The notes beneath the pieces were generated by a model that worked only from the letters and a program-made list of their open reading frames with translations, ran no database searches and was not told the DNA's origin. From positions 1-50,684 of the forward strand of contig VGSH01000009.1 in assembly GCA_016875025.1 (NCBI GenBank): 50,684 nt of DNA, written 5' to 3'. Position 1 is the stretch's first letter. Each line of letters starts with the position of its first letter. The position numbers were made by a program, and so were the translations under genes. This document shows, piece after piece, positions 7,400-15,162 of this stretch. The stretch comes from Deltaproteobacteria bacterium. Its GTDB lineage: Bacteria; Desulfobacterota; WTBG01; CAIYCZ01; CAIRTM01.

Positions 7400-8644
7400 A
7401 TGAAGCACGTAATTACCGACTGGTATTTTGAAGACCTCTGCACACACGGATATCTCAACCGGCGCGATATGCTGACCCTGCTTGCACTTGCAGGCGGCGG
7501 GCTTATCATCGGGTGCGCCACAAACCCGGTGACCGGTCAGCGCCAGCTCAACTTTATGAGCCCCTCGCAGGAAATTGCTGTTGATAAACAGCATGCCCCC
7601 GACCAGATTTCACAGGACTACGGACGCGTGCAGGACACGGGCCTGCAAAGCTATGTTCAGGGTGTCGGCCGTGGCATCGGAAAAGTATCCCACCGCCCTG
7701 AGATGCCCTACACCTTCAATGCGCTCAACGCAAACTATGTCAATGCCTACGCGTTTCCGGGCGGCACAATCGGCATCACACGCGGCATTCTTCTGTCGCT
7801 TGAAAACGAATCGGAACTGGCCGCCTTGATCGGCCATGAAGTCGGCCACATCAGCGCCCGGCACACAGCACAGCAAATGTCGAAGCAGACACTGGCAGGC
7901 ATTGCCGTGGCGGGTGTCGGTATTCTGCTGGCAACGCAGGTCGACAGCGACGCTGCGGCACTTGCACTGGGCCTGGGCGGTATTGCCGCCGGGCTGCTGC
8001 TTGCAAAGTACAGCCGCTCGGACGAGCGTCAGGCCGACGCGCTCGGGCTTGAATACATGTGCAAGGCCGGGCACAACCCCAACGGCATGGTCCGCCTTAT
8101 GGACATGCTGCGCGGTCTTTCAAAAACCGAGCCGTCCATGGTTGAGCAGATGTTCTCCAGCCACCCCATGAGCACGGAGCGCTACAACAGCATGCGCCGG
8201 GAAGTTGAAACCAGATACACGGCAAACATGCGCGCTTCCGTCAACCGAGAGCGATACATGGATGCAACCGCTCGCCTGCGCAAGCTCAAGCCCGCCATCG
8301 ACAAGCAGAAAGATGCCGAAGAAGCGCTGATAGCAAAAAAATACCGCGAGGGTGAAGCACTGCTGCATGAAGCCCTGAAAATCGCACCCAATGATTACAC
8401 TGGGCTGGTGCTGATGGCCAAGGCGAAGATCATTCAGGAAAACGACCGCGGGGCGATTCCCTATCTTGACCGCGCCATTGCCGCCTACCCCGGCGAGCCG
8501 CAGGCCAAACAACTGCGCGGTGTCGTGGATGCCAGGCTCGGCAACAAACAGGCAGCACTGCAGCATTTTCATGAATGCGCGGCCCGTGCACCGGACAGCC
8601 GCATCACAGACCGCTGCATCGCCATTCTGGAGGCCGTCTGCTGA
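7400..8644 (+). CDS. M48-family zinc metalloprotease lipoprotein with C-terminal TPR region (BepA/LoiP-like)
   Basis: 414 residues from the ATG at 7400, which has AGGAG 9 bp upstream. A twin-arginine-like start (NRRDMLTLLA) leads to a lipobox LIIGC with Cys39, followed by the family's ATNPVTGQRQL segment. The zinc site is HEVGH (146-150), with the third ligand Glu209 in a downstream ExxxD motif (Glu209, Asp213). The C-terminal ~120 residues are helical and TPR-like. Relatives degrade misfolded outer-membrane proteins such as stalled LptD, so an envelope quality-control role is likely. The gene is followed by a strong terminator and stands alone. Its upstream region is occupied by a MITE-like element, so the promoter must lie inside or beyond it. 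Confidence 0.92.
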   Translation: MKHVITDWYFEDLCTHGYLNRRDMLTLLALAGGGLIIGCATNPVTGQRQLNFMSPSQEIAVDKQHAPDQISQDYGRVQDTGLQSYVQGVGRGIGKVSHRPEMPYTFNALNANYVNAYAFPGGTIGITRGILLSLENESELAALIGHEVGHISARHTAQQMSKQTLAGIAVAGVGILLATQVDSDAAALALGLGGIAAGLLLAKYSRSDERQADALGLEYMCKAGHNPNGMVRLMDMLRGLSKTEPSMVEQMFSSHPMSTERYNSMRREVETRYTANMRASVNRERYMDATARLRKLKPAIDKQKDAEEALIAKKYREGEALLHEALKIAPNDYTGLVLMAKAKIIQENDRGAIPYLDRAIAAYPGEPQAKQLRGVVDARLGNKQAALQHFHECAARAPDSRITDRCIAILEAVC

Positions 8645-8680
8645 CAGGTATACGGTTACGCTGCCTTGACCATAAAAAAA

Positions 8681-8710
8681 CCGGTGGGCCGTATGGCTCA
8701 CCGGTTTTTT
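8681..8710. terminator. Rho-independent terminator, probably bidirectional
   Basis: The stem CCGGTGGGCC (8681-8690) pairs with GGCTCACCGG (8695-8704), allowing one G-U, with a 4-nt loop. It is followed by TTTTTT and preceded by AAAAAAA. It lies between convergent genes (protease on plus, flavodoxin protein on minus) and can serve both. Confidence 0.92.
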
Positions 8711-8739
8711 AAAATGACAGGAACAAATTCTGGACAGGC

Positions 8740-9816
8740 TTACGGCAGTTTACGGCCGTCCGCCCACAGCAGGGCTTCTGCAGCATTAATATCTTTCTCG
8801 ACTTCTGTGCGCTCCTCAGGCTTGTCATAACTGCGGAAAGAGATATGCACGGTTCCCGGATCCTCCGGCATAGTCGAAGGCACTATGTGAATAATACGCT
8901 CTTTGCCGCCGTAGGTTTTCGCAGCATGATAATACACATTGAAAAATGACTTTACCTGCGGGCGCAGTTCATAACCGCTGTCGCGCGCCCAGGCCTCGAT
9001 CATCGCGATCGCGGGCTCCAGATCAGCCGTAAAGCGGCTGCGGGAATAGTAAATCTTATCCGTGCTGACCTTTTCGGTCCAGGGTTTGGGCTTGAATTTT
9101 TTCAGGCTCAAATCAGACCGGTTGGCCGGCTGGAGCGAATCCCAGTAACCGCGAAACTGCTCGACATTTTCACGGGGCTCAAGTCCAAGTACCTTGACGC
9201 GCACCTCATTGGCAAATGCCTCAACGCGCTCAACGACCAGTGATTCCCAGATCTCACGGCCGATCCAGACCGCGCCTTCCTTGGCCAGCTTTTCGAGCAG
9301 CTTGATCTGCAGCCGGTCGGTCATACCAAGAGACGTCATCACCTGGCGCCCGCCGAAACCGCCAATACAGGTGTATTTCAGTTCAGGATAGCGATCATAT
9401 ATCGGCTGCAGATAATTGCGCCCGGCAATCAGGTGGGCTGGTTTTCCCGGATACGTGAGCACTTGGGTTTCATCGCTGTCGCCGCACACGAGGAAGAAAC
9501 AGAGCTCTTTTTCTGCAAGCACGCTTCGGTTGGCCTCGATAAACTCATGCATTCCCTTGAGCGGACCTTCGTTGCGCGTGGCACTGCCGAGAATAATATA
9601 ATCATAGGGCTCAAGGGTGGTGATCTGCGGGATGGACTTGACATCGAGACGGTGCTCATGGCCGATGATTGCCTTGATCCAGTAGGCAACCTCCACGGTT
9701 GAGCCGTAAATCGAATCATAGACCAGCAGTCCTTTTTTTTCGGCTGCGAATGCTCCGTACGGAATAAGCAACAACGCAACCAGGGCCATCACTACGGGTA
9801 CAATCCTTCGTTTCAT
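8740..9816 (-). CDS. Exported flavodoxin-domain protein
   Basis: 358 residues. A clear signal peptide (MKRRIVPVVMALVALLLIPYG..., cleavage near AFA-AE at 24-25) precedes a flavodoxin-like domain starting LLVYDSIYGST, which fits the FMN phosphate-binding loop. It also keeps ILGSATRNEG and a later GGFGGRQ segment. The pattern resembles HemG/flavodoxin-5 proteins, which are normally cytoplasmic. The C-terminal ~130 residues (from about 230) match nothing I recognise; they contain no cysteine pairs or membrane segments. A perfect Shine-Dalgarno (AAAGGAGGT) precedes the ATG. An FMN-dependent redox role outside the cytoplasm is inferred. It sits near two exported thioredoxin proteins, which makes a functional link conceivable. 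Confidence 0.8.
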   Translation of the reverse strand: MKRRIVPVVMALVALLLIPYGAFAAEKKGLLVYDSIYGSTVEVAYWIKAIIGHEHRLDVKSIPQITTLEPYDYIILGSATRNEGPLKGMHEFIEANRSVLAEKELCFFLVCGDSDETQVLTYPGKPAHLIAGRNYLQPIYDRYPELKYTCIGGFGGRQVMTSLGMTDRLQIKLLEKLAKEGAVWIGREIWESLVVERVEAFANEVRVKVLGLEPRENVEQFRGYWDSLQPANRSDLSLKKFKPKPWTEKVSTDKIYYSRSRFTADLEPAIAMIEAWARDSGYELRPQVKSFFNVYYHAAKTYGGKERIIHIVPSTMPEDPGTVHISFRSYDKPEERTEVEKDINAAEALLWADGRKLP

Positions 9817-9865
9817 CTGCTACCTCCTTTTAAAAATGTTAGTACTCACGGGCATACCGTTGTTA

Positions 9866-9894
9866 CGTATATTAGAAAATACGGCGTATCACAA
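9866..9894 (-). promoter_or_regulatory. Sigma-70-type promoter for the exported flavodoxin gene
   Basis: On the minus strand, TTGTGA (9889-9894) and TATACG (9866-9871) are 17 bp apart and lie about 50 bp upstream of the start at 9816. The ribosome binding site AAAGGAGGT is at 9822-9830. Confidence 0.55.
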
Positions 9895-9929
9895 ACCGGC
9901 ACAAAAAAACTCATTGCCGCCGGCCGGGT

Positions 9930-10271
9930 TTAGCCAGGCCACAGAAGCAAACGCCAGGTTTGAATACGGGCACGAAGCGGAATAACCGGAACGGATGCCG
10001 GTCCGGTTCTGCACAGCGCGCAGTCCTCCTGTGAGTAAGCGCTCCATACCGGTGTCGCAACCGAAAAAAACGCAGCCTGTGCCTGCTGGCGTCCGGGGTC
10101 CTTAACGGGCTTCTTGAAAACCGCATGGTAGTCATGGTTGATACCGTGCACAGCATCGGGCGGGCTGATAAGCACACCGGCGATACAGGCAACAAAAAAA
10201 CACAGCAACAGCAGCAGGAACGCATCAGTATCGCAGTGTATTTTCAGGTGTTTATACATGGGCATTTCCAT
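9930..10271 (-). CDS. Small hypothetical membrane protein
   Basis: About 113 residues with one hydrophobic segment near the N-terminus (DAFLLLLLCFFVACIAGVLI) that is a transmembrane helix or uncleaved signal. A short soluble part follows, with CALC and a basic tail. I recognise no family. Several in-frame starts exist between 10301 and 10257; the ATG at 10271 has GGTGGCGG just before it and is my choice with low certainty. It lies between the flavodoxin gene and the malonate decarboxylase subunit on the same strand. A spurious frame cannot be excluded. Confidence 0.4.
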   Translation of the reverse strand: MEMPMYKHLKIHCDTDAFLLLLLCFFVACIAGVLISPPDAVHGINHDYHAVFKKPVKDPGRQQAQAAFFSVATPVWSAYSQEDCALCRTGPASVPVIPLRARIQTWRLLLWPG

Positions 10272-10362
10272 ATCCGCCACCATACCAGCCGGGCGGCTCA
10301 CAAAAGTTCAGCATACCCTCTTTATGCGCGTATATAAAAAACGACCGGTGCCGGTGCTTTGT

Positions 10363-12015
10363 TCATGCCAGGCAAACCGGTATGCTGTAGAGCCCGCCGG
10401 ACCACTCGACAATATCGTCAAGCGAACGGGCTGCAAGCAGTTCGCCTGTTGCACGCGCAGGCTCAACACCGATATCACCGGGCCGGCTCACCAGTCCGGA
10501 AGCACGCAATTGTTTGCTATCTGCATCCGAGACCTGCGGCCTCAGCGTTGAGCCCTCTCCGGCGATGGCGCAGATACAGCGTCGGCGCTCCTCACGGTCG
10601 CGGCAGCGCCACAGGTGCGCTATGCCGTTTTCACTTACAACGTGAGTGACATCATCACCGTAAATCATCACGGGACACGCCGGCATGCCGACCATCCCCA
10701 CAGCGCTGAGGCGTTCAACGAAGGCCTGACGACCTGAGCGGCTCACGGTATGCGCGATCTGCACAACCGCTTTCCTGCCGGGCAGTCCCTGCTGCTGGTA
10801 CCATGCGCCCTGCGCACAGGCCTGCCAGGCATGGGTTGCATGGCGCCGGCCGCGCGGATTTGAGCCCATGTGCGGCGCGCCGCCGAATCCGACAAAACGA
10901 TCCGGCGTTATTGTCGTGCTGTTCCCGTATTGATCTATCTCAAGCGTTGCGCCGACAAAAAGATCAACCGCGTACTGCCCGGCCATCTGGGCATACGGCC
11001 TGTTGGAGCGCAGCGAGCCATCGGGCCCGAGTGCGAAAACATCACTGCGCTCTGCAACATAGGCGTCCATGCCTTCTTCGGCGCCGAACGAATACACTGA
11101 TTTCACAAAACCAGATTCAATGGCGGGAATCAGGGTCGGATGAGGGTTCAGTGCCCAGTGCGTGCAGTGTGTTCCGCGCATGCCGAGCTCAGCCCCGTAG
11201 GTCGGCAGCAGCAGCTCAATGGCAGCCGTATCATGACCGATTCCGTGATTGAGCGACGTGATGCCGAGCGGTAGATAGATGCCCTTGAGCACCATCATCG
11301 CGATCAAAATGCTTGCATCACTGATCTTTGCCGGATCACGGGTAAACAGCGGCAGGCGCAGGCACGGCTCCCCGACCACGATGACATAATCGACCCAGTC
11401 CGCGGCAATATCCACCCGGGGCACCCGCTCGACTAGAGTCTCGACTTGCGCAACCACAATACCCTGGCGGCATTTAGCGGCCTCAACGATCAGGGGCGTC
11501 TCCTCGGTATTGGGTCCGGTATAGAGATTACCGGCACGATCAGCGCTCTGCGCAGCAACAAGGGCAACCCTCGGCGCTAAATCCAGAAAATAGCGGCTGT
11601 AGAGCTCGGCATAGGTATGAAACGATCCGAGTTCCACCCGGCCGTCTGCGACCAGCGCTGCCAGGTGACCGGCCTGGGGGCCGGCATAGCTCACATCAAG
11701 GCGCCGGGCGATACCGCGCTCAAACACGGCAAGATGCTCGCTCAGCTGCACACACGACTGCAGCATGTGCAAATCATGTATCGTTGCAGGATCAAGCCCT
11801 GCAAGGGCCCGGGCCAGCGCCCGGGCCTGTTTCTGATTGTTGCCTTCAATGCAAACGCGGTCGCCCGGCTCAAGGATCGCGGCAAGCAGCTCGCCGGCGC
11901 TGTGCTCCGGCACCACCTTTCCGGCGGCAATGCCCGTGAGCGCAACCCTCGCATGCCGCGCGCGGGTGTTGTCAGCAAGGCTGTTCCATGTGCAGTGCCG
12001 GATGTGCGGTTTCAT
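10363..12015 (-). CDS. mdcA: Malonate decarboxylase alpha subunit (malonate CoA/ACP-transferase)
   Basis: 550 residues, the usual MdcA length, with strongly conserved family blocks: SLNHGIGHDTAAIELLLPTY, HWALNPHPTLIPAIESGF, SFGAEEGMDAY, GPDGSLRSNR and GFGGAPHMGS. In malonate decarboxylase this subunit swaps acetyl for malonate on the acyl carrier protein; isolated MdcA from Klebsiella also acts with CoA thioesters. No other mdc gene (mdcB, C, D, E, G, H) is in the window, so here it may work as a stand-alone malonate:acetyl-CoA CoA-transferase. Its ATG overlaps the stop of the upstream MarR gene in ATGA (12012-12015), which shows cotranscription and probable local regulation by that MarR protein. 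It is cytoplasmic; no signal or membrane segment is seen. Confidence 0.92.
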   Translation of the reverse strand: MKPHIRHCTWNSLADNTRARHARVALTGIAAGKVVPEHSAGELLAAILEPGDRVCIEGNNQKQARALARALAGLDPATIHDLHMLQSCVQLSEHLAVFERGIARRLDVSYAGPQAGHLAALVADGRVELGSFHTYAELYSRYFLDLAPRVALVAAQSADRAGNLYTGPNTEETPLIVEAAKCRQGIVVAQVETLVERVPRVDIAADWVDYVIVVGEPCLRLPLFTRDPAKISDASILIAMMVLKGIYLPLGITSLNHGIGHDTAAIELLLPTYGAELGMRGTHCTHWALNPHPTLIPAIESGFVKSVYSFGAEEGMDAYVAERSDVFALGPDGSLRSNRPYAQMAGQYAVDLFVGATLEIDQYGNSTTITPDRFVGFGGAPHMGSNPRGRRHATHAWQACAQGAWYQQQGLPGRKAVVQIAHTVSRSGRQAFVERLSAVGMVGMPACPVMIYGDDVTHVVSENGIAHLWRCRDREERRRCICAIAGEGSTLRPQVSDADSKQLRASGLVSRPGDIGVEPARATGELLAARSLDDIVEWSGGLYSIPVCLA

Positions 12016-12566
12016 TGCTGTTCAGCAGACCTTTGTATTTCTGGGACTTCGCGATGCATGGGTATCAATTTATCCGGGCAGGCATCAGCTGCCGTTGCAG
12101 CGGATTTCCGCATACTGTATTCAGCTTTTGCAAGAATGCGGGCCGCCTCATCGAGAGAGCGCGTCAACTGGCGGCGGTCCTGCTCGCTCAATCCATGAAG
12201 AAGCGCCTGCAGATGCTTCACATGAAAACGTTGAAATGACTCAATACTTGCCCGGCCCGTATCGGTCAACCGGATGTCGGTCAGGCGGCGGTCCTGAAGG
12301 TTCGCACTGCGTTGCACATAGCCGGTCGACTCCAGACGCGATATGATGTTATTGACACTTTGAATCGACATATCGAGCCTGCGGCTGATATCGGAGATAT
12401 GAATCACGTCGCGGTCATTGAAAAACGCCAGCACCCGCATCTGGGTAATGGTCAGCACCGGACGTGTTTTCATGATTGAGCTGAACTCAAAACAGCTCAG
12501 AATCTTCTGAAGATTACGTGCAAGGGCCGGCAGGGCTCTTCGCCGGGATGATCCTTCAGGCTTCAT
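12012..12566 (-). CDS. MarR-family transcriptional regulator
   Basis: 184 residues from the ATG at 12566, which has GGAG 8 nt upstream; a longer frame to 12635 would start inside the promoter. The winged helix-turn-helix is clear: the recognition region DISRRLDMSIQSVNNIISRLE is followed by the wing with DRRLTDIRLTDTG. MarR proteins bind as dimers to short palindromes and release DNA on binding small aromatic or acyl ligands. The gene overlaps mdcA by 4 bp, so it probably controls this two-gene operon. A TTGT-TATAT-ACAA palindrome overlapping the -10 box is a candidate operator. The C-terminal ~25 residues after the core are not conserved in the family as I know it. Confidence 0.9.
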   Translation of the reverse strand: MKPEGSSRRRALPALARNLQKILSCFEFSSIMKTRPVLTITQMRVLAFFNDRDVIHISDISRRLDMSIQSVNNIISRLESTGYVQRSANLQDRRLTDIRLTDTGRASIESFQRFHVKHLQALLHGLSEQDRRQLTRSLDEAARILAKAEYSMRKSAATAADACPDKLIPMHREVPEIQRSAEQQ

Positions 12567-12615
12567 GAAATACTCCGGTACGGCAATGCAGGATACTATA
12601 CACACATTTACTATA

Positions 12616-12645
12616 TTGTTATATACAAAAACCATTTTTTGTCAA
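12616..12645 (-). promoter_or_regulatory. Promoter and probable MarR operator for marR-mdcA
   Basis: On the minus strand TTGACA (12640-12645) and TATAAC (12618-12623) are 16 bp apart. The palindrome TTGTTATATACAA (12616-12628, half-sites TTGT/ACAA) overlaps the -10 box, as expected for an autorepressing MarR protein. The promoter match is strong; the operator is an inference. Confidence 0.65.
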
Positions 12646-12663
12646 GACTTCGTGGCGGACCGG

Positions 12664-12692
12664 TTGTCCCGCAAACCGGTTTCTGGTATAGA
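12664..12692 (+). promoter_or_regulatory. Sigma-70-type promoter for the HD-domain gene
   Basis: TTGTCC (12664-12669) and TATAGA (12687-12692) are separated by 17 bp. Transcription would start near 12699, giving a leader of about 130 nt before the ATG at 12830. It is divergent from the marR promoter. Confidence 0.6.
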
Positions 12693-12720
12693 ACTACATG
12701 AACGCAGTCTGCCCGGTCGT

Positions 12721-12777
12721 GCCCACTACGGGCGCTGATGCGCTCACATGGATTGTGAACCATAGGGCTCGGTGAGC
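12721..12777 (+). ncRNA. Possible structured leader RNA upstream of the HD-domain gene
   Basis: Two adjacent hairpins lie in the predicted leader. The first is GCCC-ACTAC-GGGC (12721-12733). The second is a compound stem: GCTCAC (12742-12747) pairs with GTGAGC (12772-12777), and an inner ATGG/CCAT (12748-12751, 12760-12763) leaves an 8-nt internal bulge. I compared it by eye with SRP RNA and common riboswitch cores and found no match. It is a candidate regulatory leader only. Confidence 0.3.
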
Positions 12778-12829
12778 AACCCATACTGCAACCCCTGAAC
12801 CGTTACGTCACGAAACGCAGGCACAGAAC

Positions 12830-13390
12830 ATGCCGAATAACAGCACCGTTCCCGACCGCCGTACCTGCCTTGAGATCATTGCGGCAAGCGATATGCTCCC
12901 GCACATCAGGCATCACAGCCTGGCAGTGTGCCGGGTCGCGGTCACGCTTGCACGCTGTCTGAATGACAACGGGGGGCACTATGACATCGCGGAAATTGAA
13001 GCAGCCGCCCTGCTGCATGACATTACAAAGACCCGCAGCCTGACAACGGGTGAAAACCACTCGCTGAGCGGCGCGGCAGCCGTTGCCGCACAGGGCTATC
13101 ACGGAGTTGCCGATATCATCCGTCAGCATGTCACGCCGGACAGCGACGGGGGCAGCATCAGTGCTGCCGAAATTGTCAGCTACGCCGATAAGCGCGTGCT
13201 GCATGACCGGGTTGTGCCCCTGCATGAACGCTTTGCCTACCTTAAATCCCGCTACGGGAAATCACCCGGCGATATACGCAGAATCGATGCAGCCCGGGAG
13301 CGTACCGAACAGATTGAGCAGCGCATTGCCGGCATGCTGCCCGGCGGAATCCCTCAAGTGCTGATTTCCGGACCCTGCACCGGCGACTGA
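12830..13390 (+). CDS. HD-domain phosphohydrolase (HDIG-type)
   Basis: 186 residues holding a single HD domain. Metal-ligand candidates are His29, His63-Asp64 in LLHDITK, His77, His100 and the Asp120 of SYADKR. Small bacterial HDIG proteins of this shape hydrolyse phosphate esters of nucleotides or tRNA ends, and many remain without a known substrate. No signal peptide or membrane segment is present. The gene stands alone between the divergent marR-mdcA operon and the convergent GT-C glycosyltransferase. The distance of about 130 nt from its predicted promoter leaves room for a structured leader. The substrate cannot be told from sequence. Confidence 0.8.
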   Translation: MPNNSTVPDRRTCLEIIAASDMLPHIRHHSLAVCRVAVTLARCLNDNGGHYDIAEIEAAALLHDITKTRSLTTGENHSLSGAAAVAAQGYHGVADIIRQHVTPDSDGGSISAAEIVSYADKRVLHDRVVPLHERFAYLKSRYGKSPGDIRRIDAARERTEQIEQRIAGMLPGGIPQVLISGPCTGD

Positions 13391-13442
13391 GCCACCACGC
13401 ACCGGCGCGCCCGCTCCGGCATCACCTGTTGTACGGTCAGGG

Positions 13443-14948
13443 TTACGGCCGAGCTTCAGCCGCAGCCGGCCATCGGTAGACATAGGTATTAAATACGCCG
13501 TGAAACTGCGCGGCCAGCTGGAAATGCGCTTTGACATAGTCATAGATCCGCTGATGTTCCGGATCTTCCGTATACAGCAGGAACGGCTCATGGGCCGGGC
13601 GCAGCTCGGGCAGCCATGCGCTGATCAGACACCAGGCCTGCGGCACCTCATGCAGCCGCATCTGAAAACCGTCAAATGTCTCCGGCACGAGCACCGGCAC
13701 GGTTGCGTAATAGCTGAAATGCTGTCCGGCCTGTCCTATTGCAAAAACCGCATCCGATGCATCAGAATGATCCGCGGCATAGACAGCCGCCTCACGGTAA
13801 TGCTGGCGGCTCTGCGTCGTAACAGTGCGTATGGATGGCCATTGCAACCACGCAATCGCACACAGTACACAGCAATAAAACGCGATGCGCGCCAGCCCCC
13901 TCAGCCGGCAGGAGTGTGCGATCCATTCCATGCCGCAGGCAAGCGTCAGCAGGCAGAATGGCAGTGCCGGCAAAAAATAGCGCTTAAAAATAAACATGGG
14001 ATTCAACTGCAGGTACAGCAGCAGTGGAATATTGCAGATAAGGATCGTATATATAAGCAGCGCCGGCGAGCGTTTGCCCAGATACAGCAGCCCGCACACA
14101 AACAGCGCGCTGTAGAGCAGCATGCCGGGCAGGGTCGCAAAACCCGGCAGGACGGTCTCATACATCTCAGCCACAAACGGCAGGCGGTCAACGCGCAGAA
14201 GCTGAACCTTGCCGGCGTTGGCGACAAAAAATTTCAGCATGGGGGCATAGGCCGCCAGCGTCAGCACAGCGGCCGCTGCAAGCGCCAGCACAAGGTGCCG
14301 CAGCGCCCCGGCATACATGAAGCGGTTGCGCTCCTTTCGCAAAGCCTGCTCAGCCATCAGCAGCACGCAGCACATGACCTGTGCCAGCGGTACCTGGGCC
14401 ATATATACGTGACAGTAAAACCCTAGAAAGGTGCAGAGAACAAAAAAAATCCAGGCGCGCTTCGAAGCTCCATTAAGGGCCTTAAAAAAAAACAGGCTGG
14501 CAAGCAGAGCAAACAGCAGCATGCCGGAATAGCCGCGCGCTTCGCTGGAGTGATCGATATGAAAGGCCGACAATGCCAGCAGCAGCGTTGCCAGCAGGGC
14601 CGGGGCGGTGCCGGTCAGCGGGCGAGCCAGCAGGTAGAGAACCGGCAGCGCCGCTGTGCCCATGAGCACCGAGGGCAGCCTGAGGCTGAACTCAGAGGCC
14701 CCGAGCACGGCGATTGATATCCTGGCGGCGATCGAATACAGCGGATGATTGTTGAAATAATAGCCCAGCTGGCTGATCGTATACCACCATGAGGAAGCGG
14801 TGGCATATTCAAGCGTACTCCAGATTTCATCCCACCACAGGCCCTGCTGAATGTTCCAGCCGCGCAACAGCACACCGAGCACAATGATTGCCGTCAGCAG
14901 AGCAGAGCGCATCGTCAGAGACATTTGTTGTACTGTCTTTTCAAACAT
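13443..14948 (-). CDS. GT-C family glycosyltransferase (GT39/ArnT-like), polytopic membrane protein
   Basis: About 501 residues with many hydrophobic helices. The first extracytoplasmic loop carries the GT-C acidic pair in GLWWDEIWST, close after transmembrane segment 1 as in ArnT/PMT_2 proteins. These enzymes use polyprenyl-phosphate sugars to glycosylate lipids, proteins or lipopolysaccharide on the outer face of the inner membrane. The start is uncertain: the frame is open to 15023, and ATGs at 14948 or 14924 lack a good ribosome binding site. It is divergent from a GT2 enzyme of the dolichyl-phosphate-sugar synthase type, which could make its lipid-linked sugar donor. The target glycan cannot be told from sequence. 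Confidence 0.85.
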   Translation of the reverse strand: MFEKTVQQMSLTMRSALLTAIIVLGVLLRGWNIQQGLWWDEIWSTLEYATASSWWYTISQLGYYFNNHPLYSIAARISIAVLGASEFSLRLPSVLMGTAALPVLYLLARPLTGTAPALLATLLLALSAFHIDHSSEARGYSGMLLFALLASLFFFKALNGASKRAWIFFVLCTFLGFYCHVYMAQVPLAQVMCCVLLMAEQALRKERNRFMYAGALRHLVLALAAAAVLTLAAYAPMLKFFVANAGKVQLLRVDRLPFVAEMYETVLPGFATLPGMLLYSALFVCGLLYLGKRSPALLIYTILICNIPLLLYLQLNPMFIFKRYFLPALPFCLLTLACGMEWIAHSCRLRGLARIAFYCCVLCAIAWLQWPSIRTVTTQSRQHYREAAVYAADHSDASDAVFAIGQAGQHFSYYATVPVLVPETFDGFQMRLHEVPQAWCLISAWLPELRPAHEPFLLYTEDPEHQRIYDYVKAHFQLAAQFHGVFNTYVYRWPAAAEARP

Positions 14949-15162
14949 TACATCCGGCCGTGAGAGGAGTGCGCGTGCTTCCCTTTGCTTATAAAAACAA
15001 TGCCTGATACCGCTAAAAATCACCTGAAATCACAGCTGCGTTATGAAAAATTTAAAAAAATACTTTTAATTTTAAAGTAAAACCTATATTATTTAAAAAC
15101 AAAAATCAATACGCATCATCGGGCTTTTCATCGGTTCATGTAAAAATGTTGGGTTCTTCACT

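Noticed and set aside
7100-7594. Several small frames within and beside the MITE-like element
   Set aside because: They mirror each other on both strands because of the inverted repeat and overlap the protease N-terminus; no ribosome binding sites.
12699-12829. Possible SRP (4.5S) RNA
   Set aside because: The conserved GGTCAGGTCCGGAAGGAAGCAGCC-like tetraloop domain is absent, so I kept only a generic structured leader.
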